Below the pieces are notes generated by a model. That model was not told the origin of the DNA. It searched no databases and saw only the letters and a program-made list of their open reading frames with translations. A program made the translations under genes and the position numbers. 64,000 bases of DNA from Dehalobacter sp. DCA (GTDB taxonomy: Bacteria; Bacillota; Desulfitobacteriia; Desulfitobacteriales; Syntrophobotulaceae), in NCBI RefSeq assembly GCF_000305775.1, contig NC_018866.1, positions 868,001 to 932,000 of the forward strand, in the 5' to 3' direction. Of the stretch, positions 8,920 to 18,808 are shown piece after piece; within the stretch, counting starts at the first letter, position 1, and each line of letters starts with the position of its first letter.

Positions 8920-10548
8920 TCATAAAACAGGCAAAAAATCTGTTAAAGATTGCTTTATTTTTTGATGAACCTGCATCAGTTGGTTCTCATAGCACTGTAG
9001 GTCAACCGGATGATAAATATTCTCGTGGCCTGAATCCTTCTTCCGTATTTTGCTGACACTGCCTGCGCCTAGCCCCATGATATTTTGCTGTTCTTCGATC
9101 ACCGCAATATTATAGCGGCATTCTTTGCCCTGCAGGGCATAGCCGATATTCTCAAGGTTACCGGCAATATACTTTTGTCGGTACAGATAATACGGAATAT
9201 ATCCGCGCTGTTGAATCCTGCGGTGGACTTCGCGCTGAATATCCTGCCAGTCTATAGCATCTTCACGGTTTGAAGCCGAATGGTTCTCCCAGGCCGCAGA
9301 GCCTCGTTTCAGCGCCAGGGCATGGACGGTAATGTTATCCGGTTGCAAAGCCAGTACTTTTTCCACACTGTCCAGGACTTCCTCAGATCCTTCACCTGGC
9401 AGTCCAAGGATCAAATCCATATTGATCACCCAGTCGGAAACATCTCTGGCTAGAAGAAAACACTCCCGGATATCGGCGGCCGTATGCCTACGTCCAATCA
9501 CGGGCAGGGTTGCCTCCTGCATGGTCTGAGGGTTAACGCTTATCCGGTTCACCCCAAAATTCTTCATCACTGTCAGTCTTGTATGATCAATCGTATCCGG
9601 TCTACCGGCCTCAACAGAATATTCACACCGCTCAGCCTGTGGAATCTCATCACGGATGGTTTCCAGCAGCATCTGCAGGTCGGCGGCGCTTAGCACCGTC
9701 GGTGTACCACCGCCGATATAAAGGCTGTCGGCCTTCATACCCAGTCCCCGCATCATTTCCCCAGTTAGTTTTACTTCCTTCTTCAGGGCTTCCAGATAGC
9801 GGCAAAGCTGTCCGGTTTGTTTACCGGTCAGGGTGTTGGAAGGAAACGAGCAGTAGAAACAGCGGGACGGACAGAACGGTATCGCAAGATAAACGCCGGC
9901 AAAATGCTCGGCTTCTTTCATCGTTTGGCGGAAAGGCTGTTGAACCTGCTCGAGCTGGTGAAGCAGGCTCACCTTTTCCTGGTCAACGAGGTAAAGTTCT
10001 CGCAGGACTTTATTCTTTTGTTCTTCGTCATATCCGAGATCGGTCATTTTGCCAATGATTTTACCAGGCCGTATCCCGGTCAGACTTCCCCACGGAAGTT
10101 TTTTTCCGGTATATTCGGATAAAAATGTACATAATCCTCTTTTTAAAATGATCTGGGACAGCGGTTCTTTGCCAGGAAGCTTCAGTCTGTAGAAATCATC
10201 CGCTGATCCCGTCTGCACTGTCTTCGCATATTTTTTTCCGGTCGTTCTGTCGGTTAGGCAGATTTCATAAACCTTTTCCGAGGCAGTATTCACGGACTCT
10301 ATGTTCATGCAAAAACCTTCAGCATCAGACCGTTCATTATCAGCGGCAGACCGCATTATTCCAGCATCGGATCGAACGGCAGCTGATGGCATGTCATCCG
10401 GTAGTACGTCGGAAGATAACTCTCCTGCCATAAAATTTCTGCATGTTCTAAATTTTTTACCCGGAAAAAAAGCTGCTATAATTTGTGAGCAGCTGGCCAG
10501 CATTTTCGGATCGATTGTGGAACTACAAAGAAGAATGCTTTCCTCCAT
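8920..10548 (-). CDS. hemZ: HemZ-like radical SAM coproporphyrinogen III dehydrogenase
   Basis: This 542-residue protein of the HemN/HemZ class carries the radical SAM cluster motif CPSRCFYC (CX3CX2C) near residue 230, followed by SLYIGGGTPTVLSAADL and NMDLILGLPGEG. The long N-terminal part ending in LPWGSLTGIRPGKI is characteristic of HemZ. The family performs, or is proposed to perform, oxygen-independent decarboxylation of coproporphyrinogen III in haem synthesis; some members instead act in haem trafficking. Cytochrome b of the formate dehydrogenase in this window would need haem. Its ATG overlaps the stop of the upstream MBL gene by one base (TGATG), so the two are coupled. Confidence 0.85.
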   Translation of the reverse strand: MEESILLCSSTIDPKMLASCSQIIAAFFPGKKFRTCRNFMAGELSSDVLPDDMPSAAVRSDAGIMRSAADNERSDAEGFCMNIESVNTASEKVYEICLTDRTTGKKYAKTVQTGSADDFYRLKLPGKEPLSQIILKRGLCTFLSEYTGKKLPWGSLTGIRPGKIIGKMTDLGYDEEQKNKVLRELYLVDQEKVSLLHQLEQVQQPFRQTMKEAEHFAGVYLAIPFCPSRCFYCSFPSNTLTGKQTGQLCRYLEALKKEVKLTGEMMRGLGMKADSLYIGGGTPTVLSAADLQMLLETIRDEIPQAERCEYSVEAGRPDTIDHTRLTVMKNFGVNRISVNPQTMQEATLPVIGRRHTAADIRECFLLARDVSDWVINMDLILGLPGEGSEEVLDSVEKVLALQPDNITVHALALKRGSAAWENHSASNREDAIDWQDIQREVHRRIQQRGYIPYYLYRQKYIAGNLENIGYALQGKECRYNIAVIEEQQNIMGLGAGSVSKIRKKDSGHENIYHPVDLQCYENQLMQVHQKIKQSLTDFLPVL

Positions 10549-11177
10549 CAGGCCAGGTCTCCACTGATATATGGATTTCTGACCCTTTCCCGGCCAATGG
10601 ATGAAAAAGATTCATGTCCGGGATAGACCAGGATTTGGTCGTCCAAAACCATCAGCTTATCATGGATGCTGCTGAGTAGTTTATGAAAATCCCCCCCTGG
10701 AAAATCCGCTCTGCCGATGGAACAGTCAAAGAGCGTGTCCCCGCTGAACAGCACACCGTCCGTCAACAGGCAGATGCCGCCCGGTGTATGTCCCGGTGTG
10801 TGGATAACTTTCATTTGAACTTCACCAATAAAGAATTCCTGACCGTCTTCCAGCAGTATTTCAGCCGGAGACATCACGTAGTCCCTGCTGAACATTCTGG
10901 AAAGGTTTTTCTGAGGATCCGTCAGCATCCCTGCATCCTCCCTGTGAACAGCGACTTCAGCATGCAGGGTTTTTCTCAATTCTTCAGCTGCCCCGATATG
11001 GTCATAATGTCCGTGCGTCAAGATAATCCGTTCAACCTCGAGGTTATGCCTCCTCAGCAAATCCTTGATCATCGCACTGCCCGATCCGGGATCGATGATT
11101 GCAGCCTTTTTGGTCTTGTCACAAGCCAGTACGTAGCAGTTTACTCCCAAGACAGGTGTAATTATTCTTTCAATCAC
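10548..11177 (-). CDS. MBL-fold hydrolase, glyoxalase II-like (YqgX type)
   Basis: This 209-residue metallo-beta-lactamase-fold hydrolase has the metal motif THGHYDHIG near residue 55, then HTPGHTPGG and FSGDTLF with a final YPGHE, the complete two-metal ligand set of the glyoxalase II-like subgroup. The substrate is unknown; related proteins hydrolyse thioesters such as hydroxyacylglutathione or analogues. The start is GTG at 11177. It lies between relA and hemZ and is coupled to hemZ by overlap, a common order in clostridia. Confidence 0.9.
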   Translation of the reverse strand: MIERIITPVLGVNCYVLACDKTKKAAIIDPGSGSAMIKDLLRRHNLEVERIILTHGHYDHIGAAEELRKTLHAEVAVHREDAGMLTDPQKNLSRMFSRDYVMSPAEILLEDGQEFFIGEVQMKVIHTPGHTPGGICLLTDGVLFSGDTLFDCSIGRADFPGGDFHKLLSSIHDKLMVLDDQILVYPGHESFSSIGRERVRNPYISGDLA

Positions 11178-11204
11178 GCGATATCGCCACCTCTAAATAA
11201 TATT

Positions 11205-13373
11205 TTAATTATTTCCTCCGCCCTGAATCCTTTCGACCACGGTAACATCTTTGACTTTGCGGAACTTGTTAAGAACAAAGTTTAAATGGTCGAGGTTTTT
11301 CACTTCGATTCTCAGACGGATATGGGAGACGCGGTCTTTGCCTACCCGGGCACTCATTCCGAGCATATGGGTCCGTGTTTCGGTGATCACGTTCATGATG
11401 TCGCTGACCAAACCCACGCGATCCAGACCGATAATCTCGATGTCTACAGGATAGATTGACTCGACAGCGGCTTCCCATTCAACCTCAACGATCCGCTCCT
11501 GCTCTTCTGCCGTAAGGCCAACGAGCTCCGAGCAGTCCGCCCTGTGGATTGATACGCCGCGGCCTCTCGTTATATAGCCGATGATCGAATCTCCGGGAAG
11601 CGGATTGCAGCACCGGGAAAACCGGATCAGGATATTGTTTACCCCCTTGACCGATACTCCCTGGGAATGCTTCACCAGGTGCTTGTGTTCTGCCTGAATC
11701 GGGAGAAGCGGTGTTTTCAGCTCTTCTTTCAGGATTTCTTCCTTCAAACGGCCCAGGGCCTTTTTAAAAGTAATCGCACCATCACCCATTGCTGCATATA
11801 GATCATCAATGTTGTTAAAACTGAAGCTCTTGGCTAATTTGATCATGTTTTCTGATTTTAAGGCTGTTGACGGTTCAAGACCAAGTTTCCTGGCTTCACG
11901 CTCGAGGCCTTCACGTCCTCTGATAATATTCTCTTCTCTTTTTTCTTTCTTAAACCACTGGCGGATCCTGTTTTTGGCCTGAGAGGTCTTTACAAGACAA
12001 ACCCAGTCTCTACTCGGTCCGGTGGGTGTCTTGGTTGTCAGAATCTCAACAATATCCCCGTTTTTCAATTTGGTGTCAAGTGGAACGATTCTTCCGTTGA
12101 TTTTAGCACCGATACAGCTATGTCCGACATCCGTATGAACCCGGTACGCAAAATCAATCGGACAGGAATCGGCAGGCAATTCAACGACATCGCCTTTGGG
12201 TGTAAATACAAATACAGTATCCGCAAACAAGTCTATTTTCAGCGATTCCATAAATTCGCCGGCATCATCCTTAGAGTCATGCTGTACCTCCAGGAGCTGG
12301 CGAATCCAGGATAGTTTCTGTTCGAAATTACTCTCAATTTTTTTGCCTTCTTTGTATTTCCAGTGGGCAGCAATCCCGTATTCAGCCGTCCGGTGCATTT
12401 CCCAGGTCCGGATCTGGATTTCAAACGGGTCCCCGTGGTTTCCGATTAATGTCGTATGCAGGGACTGGTACATATTCGGTTTCGGCATCGCAATATAATC
12501 TTTAAACCTTCCGGGAATAGGCTTCCATAGGGTGTGAATAACCCCCAGTGCTCCGTAGCAGTCATTGACGGTTTTGACAATGACCCGGACTGCCGTCAAA
12601 TCAAATATTTCACTCAGATCTTTGTTCTGATCGAGCATCTTTTTATAGATACTAAAGAAATGCTTCGGACGGCCGGCAATATCGGCTTCAATTCCGACTT
12701 CATCGAGCCTGATTTTAAGCTGTTCGATCACCTCATCGATCTGTTCCTGTCTTTCTTTTCTCTTCAAAGAAATACCTTCAACTAAATCGTAGTATTCCTG
12801 CGAATGCAAATAGCGAAAAGCGAGATCTTCCAGCTCCCACTTGATCCGGAATATCCCGAGCCTATTGGCTAAGGGCGCATAGATCTCGATCGTCTCCTGC
12901 GCAATTTCCTTTTGTTTAGATTCAGACTGATATTTCAGGGTCCGCATATTGTGCAGGCGGTCAGCCAGCTTGATTAAAATAACCCGAATATCCTTGGCCA
13001 TCGCCAGAAACATTTTCCTTAAGTTTTCAACCTGAACTTCAACCTTGCTCTTGTACGAAATTTTGCCGAGTTTGGTTACCCCATCGACGAGCCCCGCAAC
13101 TTCATCGCCAAAATTCTTACGGATATCTCCAAGCGTTCTGTTCGTATCTTCAGCGACATCATGAAGCAACGCAGCAATGATCGTCGAATCGTCCATCTCC
13201 AATTCGGCAAGAATCGAGGCGACTTCCAGCGGATGATAGATATACTTTTCTCCGGAATTGCGGAGTTGGCCGCGATGGGCAAGTTCCGCATATTCATAGG
13301 CCTCTTCAATTTTTTCAAGGTTGTATTGCGCGTTATTGGAAATCAATGTTTCCTTCAGTTGTTGAAAATTCAT
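11205..13373 (-). CDS. relA: Bifunctional (p)ppGpp synthetase/hydrolase, RelA/SpoT family
   Basis: This 722-residue stringent-response enzyme makes and degrades (p)ppGpp. Domains in order are the HD hydrolase (HDVAEDT near residue 70, with HRGQLRNSGEKYIYHPLEVA), the synthetase (GRPKHFFSIYKKM, AMPKPNMYQSLHTTLIG), TGS (VFVFTPKGDVVELPADSCPIDFAYRVHT), a helical and Cys-containing region (RFSRCCNPLPGD), and a C-terminal ACT domain. Length and motifs are typical of the Gram-positive bifunctional form. GAGGTGG precedes the ATG. It follows recJ by 18 bases; the apt gene often found between recJ and relA is absent. Confidence 0.97.
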   Translation of the reverse strand: MNFQQLKETLISNNAQYNLEKIEEAYEYAELAHRGQLRNSGEKYIYHPLEVASILAELEMDDSTIIAALLHDVAEDTNRTLGDIRKNFGDEVAGLVDGVTKLGKISYKSKVEVQVENLRKMFLAMAKDIRVILIKLADRLHNMRTLKYQSESKQKEIAQETIEIYAPLANRLGIFRIKWELEDLAFRYLHSQEYYDLVEGISLKRKERQEQIDEVIEQLKIRLDEVGIEADIAGRPKHFFSIYKKMLDQNKDLSEIFDLTAVRVIVKTVNDCYGALGVIHTLWKPIPGRFKDYIAMPKPNMYQSLHTTLIGNHGDPFEIQIRTWEMHRTAEYGIAAHWKYKEGKKIESNFEQKLSWIRQLLEVQHDSKDDAGEFMESLKIDLFADTVFVFTPKGDVVELPADSCPIDFAYRVHTDVGHSCIGAKINGRIVPLDTKLKNGDIVEILTTKTPTGPSRDWVCLVKTSQAKNRIRQWFKKEKREENIIRGREGLEREARKLGLEPSTALKSENMIKLAKSFSFNNIDDLYAAMGDGAITFKKALGRLKEEILKEELKTPLLPIQAEHKHLVKHSQGVSVKGVNNILIRFSRCCNPLPGDSIIGYITRGRGVSIHRADCSELVGLTAEEQERIVEVEWEAAVESIYPVDIEIIGLDRVGLVSDIMNVITETRTHMLGMSARVGKDRVSHIRLRIEVKNLDHLNFVLNKFRKVKDVTVVERIQGGGNN

Positions 13374-13391
13374 TACGCCACCTCTGGGTTC

Positions 13392-15449
13392 CTATTCGCT
13401 CCAGACTCTGAAACGCAAAGAAGTCTGCAAGTAGGTTTTCTCGATATTGTTTAATTTAAATAAATACGGGCCTGTTCCGCCATACCAGCTGATGATGCCA
13501 AGTTCCTCAAATATTTTCATGATGTTGAGCTGCATTTCAGGTTTTTCCGCAGACCGTTCCCATCGAATAAAACCGCGTTCATCCATTACGCTCTTAAGGT
13601 TTCGATAGAAATCCGCCAGCATCTTTCTGGAAAGACGCGGTGCCAGAATCTTTTCTTCGAAGGCGGCAGTCTCGAAATCCGGCAGGCTCCCGCTAATGGC
13701 CAGCTCCGGTTCGGAATATCCCTCAGCCGTACAGGCGATTTCCTGCTTGGCTCCGACACCGGAAGGACGGAAATCCTTGACGACGGCCTGGATAGTTTCG
13801 ACATTACCGTAGCTGTTCAGCTCAAGATTATAAATGATATCGATCATATCGATGTTTTTGACCAGATCAAATTCTTGTCCCTTTTTAAACGCCATAGCTT
13901 CCCGTTTAAGCTTTGCGGCTGCGAGCGTCATTTTTAAATGTTCCCGGCCTTTACCGACAATAGAAACGTTTTGGACGGCAAGGCCGTCCGTTCTTAAGAC
14001 AGGTGCTGGATTTCCTGCCCCAAACGGAGCCATCTGTTCCAGCTCTTCCAATAACTGAACATTCAATTCATCCCACGATATAATAGAATCGATCTGAAAA
14101 CGTTCCTTAAAGATGATCCCAAGTTCAAGAAAACTGTTGTTAAGCCCTTCCCGGAGCTGCGGGATCTGGTCAACAGGAACCGTAAATCCGGCCGCCTGCT
14201 TATGACCGCCAAATTTGCTTAAAGCGTCCGCTTGTTTTTTTAATTCGTCGAGAACATGATAGTCCGAGATTCCTCTGGCTGAGCCTTTCCCCGTATCTCC
14301 TTCCTCGGCAATTAGGAAGACCGGCCGCTTGTAGCGCTCCACGAGTCGCGAAGCGACAATGCCAATCACTCCGTGATGCCAGTTCGGTGAGGACAAGACA
14401 ATGACATTGGGTATTGGGCCTTCAGCCAGTATGCGTTCAGCATCACAAAGGAGCTCCTTTTCGGTAAGCTGTCTCAGATTGTTTTCCTTGCTAAGTTCCC
14501 TGGCCATCTCCAACGCATCACCATAGGTCTCTTCAAGCAGTAAGTTCAGTGCCAGCCTCGCCGTATCCATCCTCCCGGCGGCATTGATTCTCGGAGCGAC
14601 AATAAACGAGATCTGACCTGCCTTAAGCTTCTTGCCGAGAAGGCCGCATTCCTCCAGCATCGCCCTGATCCCGGAGTGCCTAGTATTTTCCATCACGGTC
14701 AGCCCGTTTTTGACAAGGATTCTGTTTTCCCCGACGAGTGGGACAATATCCGCAATCGTTCCGAGTGCGACCAAATCAAGATAATCGTTCTCCGAGCCAA
14801 ATGCCGCCTCAGAATAACCTAAACGGGCGTATAAGGCCTGCAGGAGTTTAAAGGCTACCCCGACACCGGCCAAATGCGGAAACGGATAACCTGAATCTGC
14901 TATTTTGGGATTTAATATTCCAACTGCGCAAGGCAGTTCGTCCGGCGGTTCATGGTGGTCCGTGACAATGATGTCGATGCCGCAAGTTTTAGCAAAGGTT
15001 ATTTCCTGGACAGCTGAGATTCCGCAGTCAACAGTGATAATCAGCGAGACATTGTTTTGGCTTGCTTTTTCGATTGCTTCCGAATGCAGGCCATAGCCTT
15101 CTTCCCGGCTCGGGATATGGACAACGACCTGATACCCAAGACTGATCAGGCCCTTATACAGTAAGGCTGTTCCAGTTACACCATCGGCATCGTAATCCCC
15201 GTAGATCAAAATCTTTTCCTGATCTGTCCTAGCCTTGGCAAGCCTTTGCAAGATGACCTCCATATCTTTAAACAAGAACGGAGAGTGCAAGTCCAGCAGC
15301 GACGGCTTCAGAAATTCCAAAACACTGTCTCTCGAAGAATAACCCCGGTTATGAAGAATACTCAAGGTACTGCGGGAGAGTCCCGCCTTTTCTAAAAATG
15401 CTTCACCCGAATACGTTTTTTGTGACAAAACCCACAAGTTGTTTTCCAT
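13392..15449 (-). CDS. recJ: Single-stranded-DNA-specific exonuclease RecJ
   Basis: This 685-residue DHH-family 5'-3' exonuclease acts in recombination and mismatch repair. Visible motifs are ILIYGDYDADGVTGTALLY (motif I), TVDCGIS, IVTDHHEPPDELP (DHH), NPKIADSGYPFPHLAGVGVAFKL, and the DHHA1 region with GKGSARGISDYHVLDEL and KFGGHKQAAGFTV. An OB-fold and an extra C-terminal domain of about 120 residues follow, as in Firmicute RecJ. AGGAATGATTT precedes the ATG at 15449. It is co-directional with the LapA-domain gene just upstream and with relA downstream. Confidence 0.96.
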   Translation of the reverse strand: MENNLWVLSQKTYSGEAFLEKAGLSRSTLSILHNRGYSSRDSVLEFLKPSLLDLHSPFLFKDMEVILQRLAKARTDQEKILIYGDYDADGVTGTALLYKGLISLGYQVVVHIPSREEGYGLHSEAIEKASQNNVSLIITVDCGISAVQEITFAKTCGIDIIVTDHHEPPDELPCAVGILNPKIADSGYPFPHLAGVGVAFKLLQALYARLGYSEAAFGSENDYLDLVALGTIADIVPLVGENRILVKNGLTVMENTRHSGIRAMLEECGLLGKKLKAGQISFIVAPRINAAGRMDTARLALNLLLEETYGDALEMARELSKENNLRQLTEKELLCDAERILAEGPIPNVIVLSSPNWHHGVIGIVASRLVERYKRPVFLIAEEGDTGKGSARGISDYHVLDELKKQADALSKFGGHKQAAGFTVPVDQIPQLREGLNNSFLELGIIFKERFQIDSIISWDELNVQLLEELEQMAPFGAGNPAPVLRTDGLAVQNVSIVGKGREHLKMTLAAAKLKREAMAFKKGQEFDLVKNIDMIDIIYNLELNSYGNVETIQAVVKDFRPSGVGAKQEIACTAEGYSEPELAISGSLPDFETAAFEEKILAPRLSRKMLADFYRNLKSVMDERGFIRWERSAEKPEMQLNIMKIFEELGIISWYGGTGPYLFKLNNIEKTYLQTSLRFRVWSE

Positions 15450-15458
15450 AAATCATTC

Positions 15459-15806
15459 CTATTTCTGATATTCAGAAGCGCCATCAGTATTTTCTTTGGC
15501 AACAGTTTGACTGTCTTTATTCTGACTATCCCTCTGCGGTATATCAATCGGATCAGCATCCGAAGCTGGAGCCCTTTTGCTGGTAAATCGTTTATTGACT
15601 TTGGTTTCTTTCCTGCACTTCAATTCCCGGCGGAGTGCAAGGCAGAACATCAGTAAGGCACCGGCAAAGACCGAACAGAAAATAACGAGAACCAGCGGCA
15701 AATCTGCTGTCCAGAATAAGAAATGGATTGGAACAACTGCTGCATTTTGAACCGCAAAAATCACCACAATGAGCGCAATAATGATTGAAACTAACAAAAT
15801 GACCAT
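15459..15806 (-). CDS. LapA-domain (DUF1049) small membrane protein
   Basis: This 115-residue protein has two N-terminal transmembrane helices (ILLVSIIIALIVVIFAVQNAAVV and LPLVLVIFCSVFAGALLMFCLAL), separated by PIHFLFWTAD, which is the LapA/DUF1049 pattern (FAxQN then a second helix). The C-terminal 45 residues are hydrophilic and probably disordered. The domain was named from lipopolysaccharide assembly in Gram-negatives; its role in Gram-positives is unknown. AAAGGAGGG precedes the ATG at good spacing. The gene ends ten bases before recJ and is probably co-transcribed with it. Confidence 0.85.
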   Translation of the reverse strand: MVILLVSIIIALIVVIFAVQNAAVVPIHFLFWTADLPLVLVIFCSVFAGALLMFCLALRRELKCRKETKVNKRFTSKRAPASDADPIDIPQRDSQNKDSQTVAKENTDGASEYQK

Positions 15807-15840
15807 ACTTTTCCCTCCTTTGTATCATTAATTCGTATCA

Positions 15841-16428
15841 TTAATATAGTATATTTCCTATAATAAGCCAACCTGTGCAAAAAATAAACTTAAAAATTGC
15901 TTGAAGCACAATCGCTCTGGAAATACTCCGATAGTTGAAAACGAGCGGGATGCCTATAATAGCAGTCCAAATCAGGATCGCCGGTATAAACGGCAGCAGC
16001 ATACCAAACAGGAACAGCGAAGTAACACTTCCGCCAGCTACCTTGAGGACACGAAAATTGTGTGTTTTCCTATTCAACAGATACGCCGTAATTAATCCAA
16101 AACACATATAGGCAAGAATGATGATTTCCCAGAACAGAATACTTCCTGGTTCATTCACCACAAAATTGACTGCAGATACAATTAGGCCCGCAATCACGAG
16201 ACCGGAGTAATTACCAAGAAGCGTTATACCCGCCGCACAAATCAGGATTGATTCCAAACCCAGCAGATTCCAAAACAACAATCCGTCACCCTGCTTTTTG
16301 TCAATGTCTAGTACCTTCACAACCCTATCATATATCTCAGCAGAATATAAAGGCCTTAGGGCTGATATGGTACTGTTCCTGTATAGTATTGCCCCGTTCG
16401 CACTGGAATAATTATACACTCCGGCCAA
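15841..16428 (-). CDS. Multi-pass membrane protein of unknown function
   Basis: This 195-codon frame encodes about five hydrophobic helices, for example LLGLESILICAAGITLLG, YSGLVIAGLIVSAVNFVV, ILFWEIIILAYMCFGLITAYLL, and two more before the C-terminal IFKFIFCTGWLIIGNILY. I do not recognise the family. The start is uncertain: TTG at 16428 opens the frame but no good ribosome binding site is visible, and no ATG follows until well inside. It precedes the LapA-domain gene by 34 bases on the same strand. Codon character and helix pattern support a real protein. Confidence 0.6.
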   Translation of the reverse strand: MAGVYNYSSANGAILYRNSTISALRPLYSAEIYDRVVKVLDIDKKQGDGLLFWNLLGLESILICAAGITLLGNYSGLVIAGLIVSAVNFVVNEPGSILFWEIIILAYMCFGLITAYLLNRKTHNFRVLKVAGGSVTSLFLFGMLLPFIPAILIWTAIIGIPLVFNYRSISRAIVLQAIFKFIFCTGWLIIGNILY

Positions 16429-16564
16429 ATCTTATAACCCTTGATGAAAAAATAGTCCCTGCCACTATTCGAGCAAGAACTACATTAATTTAGAAATCAA
16501 TTTAAAACTTTAGATAATGAGCTGCATTCCGACATGCAGACCTGCTTCAATAACCCTGTGATTA

Positions 16565-16719
16565 GTCTGGGGGACACAGTTCCGCTGTGAGCGGAGCACG
16601 ATGCGGAGCGCGGCTTTTTGACGGCCACGGATGGCCTAATGTCGCGATGCCATGGAGGGCAAGGAGCGACTCGCCAAGGATGGCGCAACAGCCGAAAAGC
16701 GGTATTGTGACCCACAGAC
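16565..16719 (+). repeat. Structured intergenic repeat, copy 2 (155 bp, long form)
   Basis: It is flanked by ATTAGTCTG on the left and CAGACTTACCC on the right. Ends GTCTGGGGGACACA and TGTGACCCACAGAC are inverted with two mismatches. Inside are the hairpin TCCGCTGTGAGCGGA, the core AGCACGATGCGGAGCGCGGC, and three spaced palindromes of the GCCAYGGATGGC type. It is about 85-90% identical by eye to copy 4. It fills most of the 332-base gap between two minus-strand membrane protein genes; nothing else is seen there. Confidence 0.85.
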
Positions 16720-16760
16720 TTACCCGATAAAATTAAAAAATATTTTAGGGATACCCTGTC

Positions 16761-18632
16761 TTACTTCTCTTTCAGGTACAACTCATCAAGGTTAAGCCAA
16801 TAATTGATCCGATCTTCACGGGGGTCCAAGCTGATATCAATATTGCTGAAAACAAGCAGCACGCTTATTTCCGGTGTCTCCAGTTTCAGGCACATATCAT
16901 CCAAAGCTGCCTGATAGGTCTCCGCCTTACCCGGCGGGAACTTCGCAGCAATCTGGTCGAGATAACTGTTCATATCCTGTTCGAGAATCACACGGTCATC
17001 TTTCATAATCTTTAAAGACGGGATATTGTTATTGGCAGGGTACGTCCAATAGATGCGATAGGTGCCTTTGTCGCCGTCAATCGTGATATATTCCTTCCCA
17101 TTTACATTTCCCATCTGCTTTACAGATTCCATCTGCATATTAATAGCCCAGCGGTAACCGCTGATATCTACGGGTTCGGCCGGTAACATCAGGGATGTTG
17201 CGATATAATTGTCTTTTCCCGGCATATCCTCAGGTTCTGGCCAGGTTTTATCAAAACCTAGTTTGTCTTTGAAGACATCGCTCTGGGCAAGACGTCGATC
17301 AAACCAGGACGGCAGCTTTGCCTCACTGGCACTGGCCAGATAGTCCACTGCATCGGTAATGGATTCGCGTACGGCGCGTTCCGGCTGGACAGCGGAAGGA
17401 ATCAGCTGGTTATCCTGTAGTATTCCCTGGCTAGCCAGTATCTTTTCCAGTCGGTTCACCTGAGCAGTAACCGGCAAATCCTGATAACCGACAATCGGCA
17501 ATACTGAGAATACCGCAAGCACACAAGTCAGGACAGCAATTACAGCATGTGATCTGGCCTTTCGTATCATCAGCAGGACAGCCGCTGCTAAGGCCACAAT
17601 CCAGATCAGTATGAAGGAATATTCAATCGTTTTAAGTCCTGACTTGCCCAGCTGGATCACGACTGCCCAGGCTTCGAAGGCGAGAATCACCAGGGCGGCG
17701 ATCGGATAAACGCGGCGATAGAATTTTGCCAGTGCGGATTCGTAATTCGTGACCATCATATGGAGCCAAATCCCGCCGATGGTATAAGCTGAGGCAATGC
17801 CGGAAAGCTGGACGAAAGACGATGCGCCTATGCCGCTCATAGTCGTTTTGCCCGCCCAAAGAAGCAGAACTGCGGTCAACGCCAGGATAATCGGAATCAT
17901 GATGCTGCCAAACAGAATTTCAATAAACCGCGGCTGTTTCTGGGCAACTTCACGGTGTTCGTCAACTTCTCCTTTGCGGAAATCCGGAAAATAACCCACA
18001 AAAATTGTAAAGACCAAAAAACCGGTCAGGGTCCCGATAACCATATAAACCTTGCTGCTCATGCCGTGATACAATAGGGCCTGGACAGCACCTGCCACGC
18101 CGGAAGCCCCGCCCATAATCACTGCTCCGTAAATGATAGCGATAAAGAAGGTCTTTTGCGTCATGAATAAGGACCTGGAGAAATCAGACTGGTCTTTGGG
18201 ATATCCGGCCAGGATGATAAAAACCAGGAAACTGACCAGCATAGCCATACTCACCCGGGCAGCAGCCAGGACTGTAACTACAGCATAGTGGGATCCCTCC
18301 GGGGTCGTTCCTCCAAACTGGTAAAGTGCGAGGAAGGTTACAGCTGCGGCCATGACACCGAGCAGGTTGGCAGCCAGAAAAGCTTTTTTCTGGTTGATCC
18401 GGCTTTGAGCAGCCGTAATTACGGTCAGACTGAATACCGCACCCATTGCAAAGGCCCAATGCAGACAGTTAAACAGAAAGTTATAAGGTTCTTGTTGCGG
18501 CCAGTCAAGCTGAATCCTGATCAACGTTACGACGGCAAAACCGAAAGCACAGGCGATTGCAGCTGGAAAGGTTTGAAAGGCCTTCGCTGACCCACGAAAA
18601 ACCTGAACAATCGACCGGGTAAAAGCATTCAT
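16761..18632 (-). CDS. DUF4153-type multi-pass membrane protein
   Basis: This 623-residue integral membrane protein has about a dozen helices in the first 400 residues (e.g. AIACAFGFAVVTLIRIQL, ALTAVLLLWAGKTTMSGIG, LVILAFEAWAVVIQLG). Arrangement and stretches such as YTIGGIWLHMMVTNYESALAKFYRRVYPIAALVILA fit the DUF4153 family. The last 220 residues are a hydrophilic domain expected on one face of the membrane. Function is unknown; some relatives sit near two-component or stress genes. AAGGAGG precedes the ATG at 18632. It is monocistronic by spacing (175 bases downstream of ilvN's end). Confidence 0.7.
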   Translation of the reverse strand: MNAFTRSIVQVFRGSAKAFQTFPAAIACAFGFAVVTLIRIQLDWPQQEPYNFLFNCLHWAFAMGAVFSLTVITAAQSRINQKKAFLAANLLGVMAAAVTFLALYQFGGTTPEGSHYAVVTVLAAARVSMAMLVSFLVFIILAGYPKDQSDFSRSLFMTQKTFFIAIIYGAVIMGGASGVAGAVQALLYHGMSSKVYMVIGTLTGFLVFTIFVGYFPDFRKGEVDEHREVAQKQPRFIEILFGSIMIPIILALTAVLLLWAGKTTMSGIGASSFVQLSGIASAYTIGGIWLHMMVTNYESALAKFYRRVYPIAALVILAFEAWAVVIQLGKSGLKTIEYSFILIWIVALAAAVLLMIRKARSHAVIAVLTCVLAVFSVLPIVGYQDLPVTAQVNRLEKILASQGILQDNQLIPSAVQPERAVRESITDAVDYLASASEAKLPSWFDRRLAQSDVFKDKLGFDKTWPEPEDMPGKDNYIATSLMLPAEPVDISGYRWAINMQMESVKQMGNVNGKEYITIDGDKGTYRIYWTYPANNNIPSLKIMKDDRVILEQDMNSYLDQIAAKFPPGKAETYQAALDDMCLKLETPEISVLLVFSNIDISLDPREDRINYWLNLDELYLKEK

Positions 18633-18808
18633 CCGTATACCTCCTTGCGAAAAATTCTATTCCAAAGTAACAAATCAATTTTGAGTTAGTCTTAACAAAT
18701 TTTCGACATACATACGATTATCCCTTCTTCATCGCTGGGTCCTGGTTTATTACAAATATACGCAACTGTGGAGCATCTGGAATCCGCAGTTACACTTCAA
18801 ATATTATG

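Noticed and set aside
9579-10058. Plus-strand frame of 159 codons inside hemZ
   Set aside because: It is antisense to a well-supported radical SAM gene and has a composition typical of a shadow frame.
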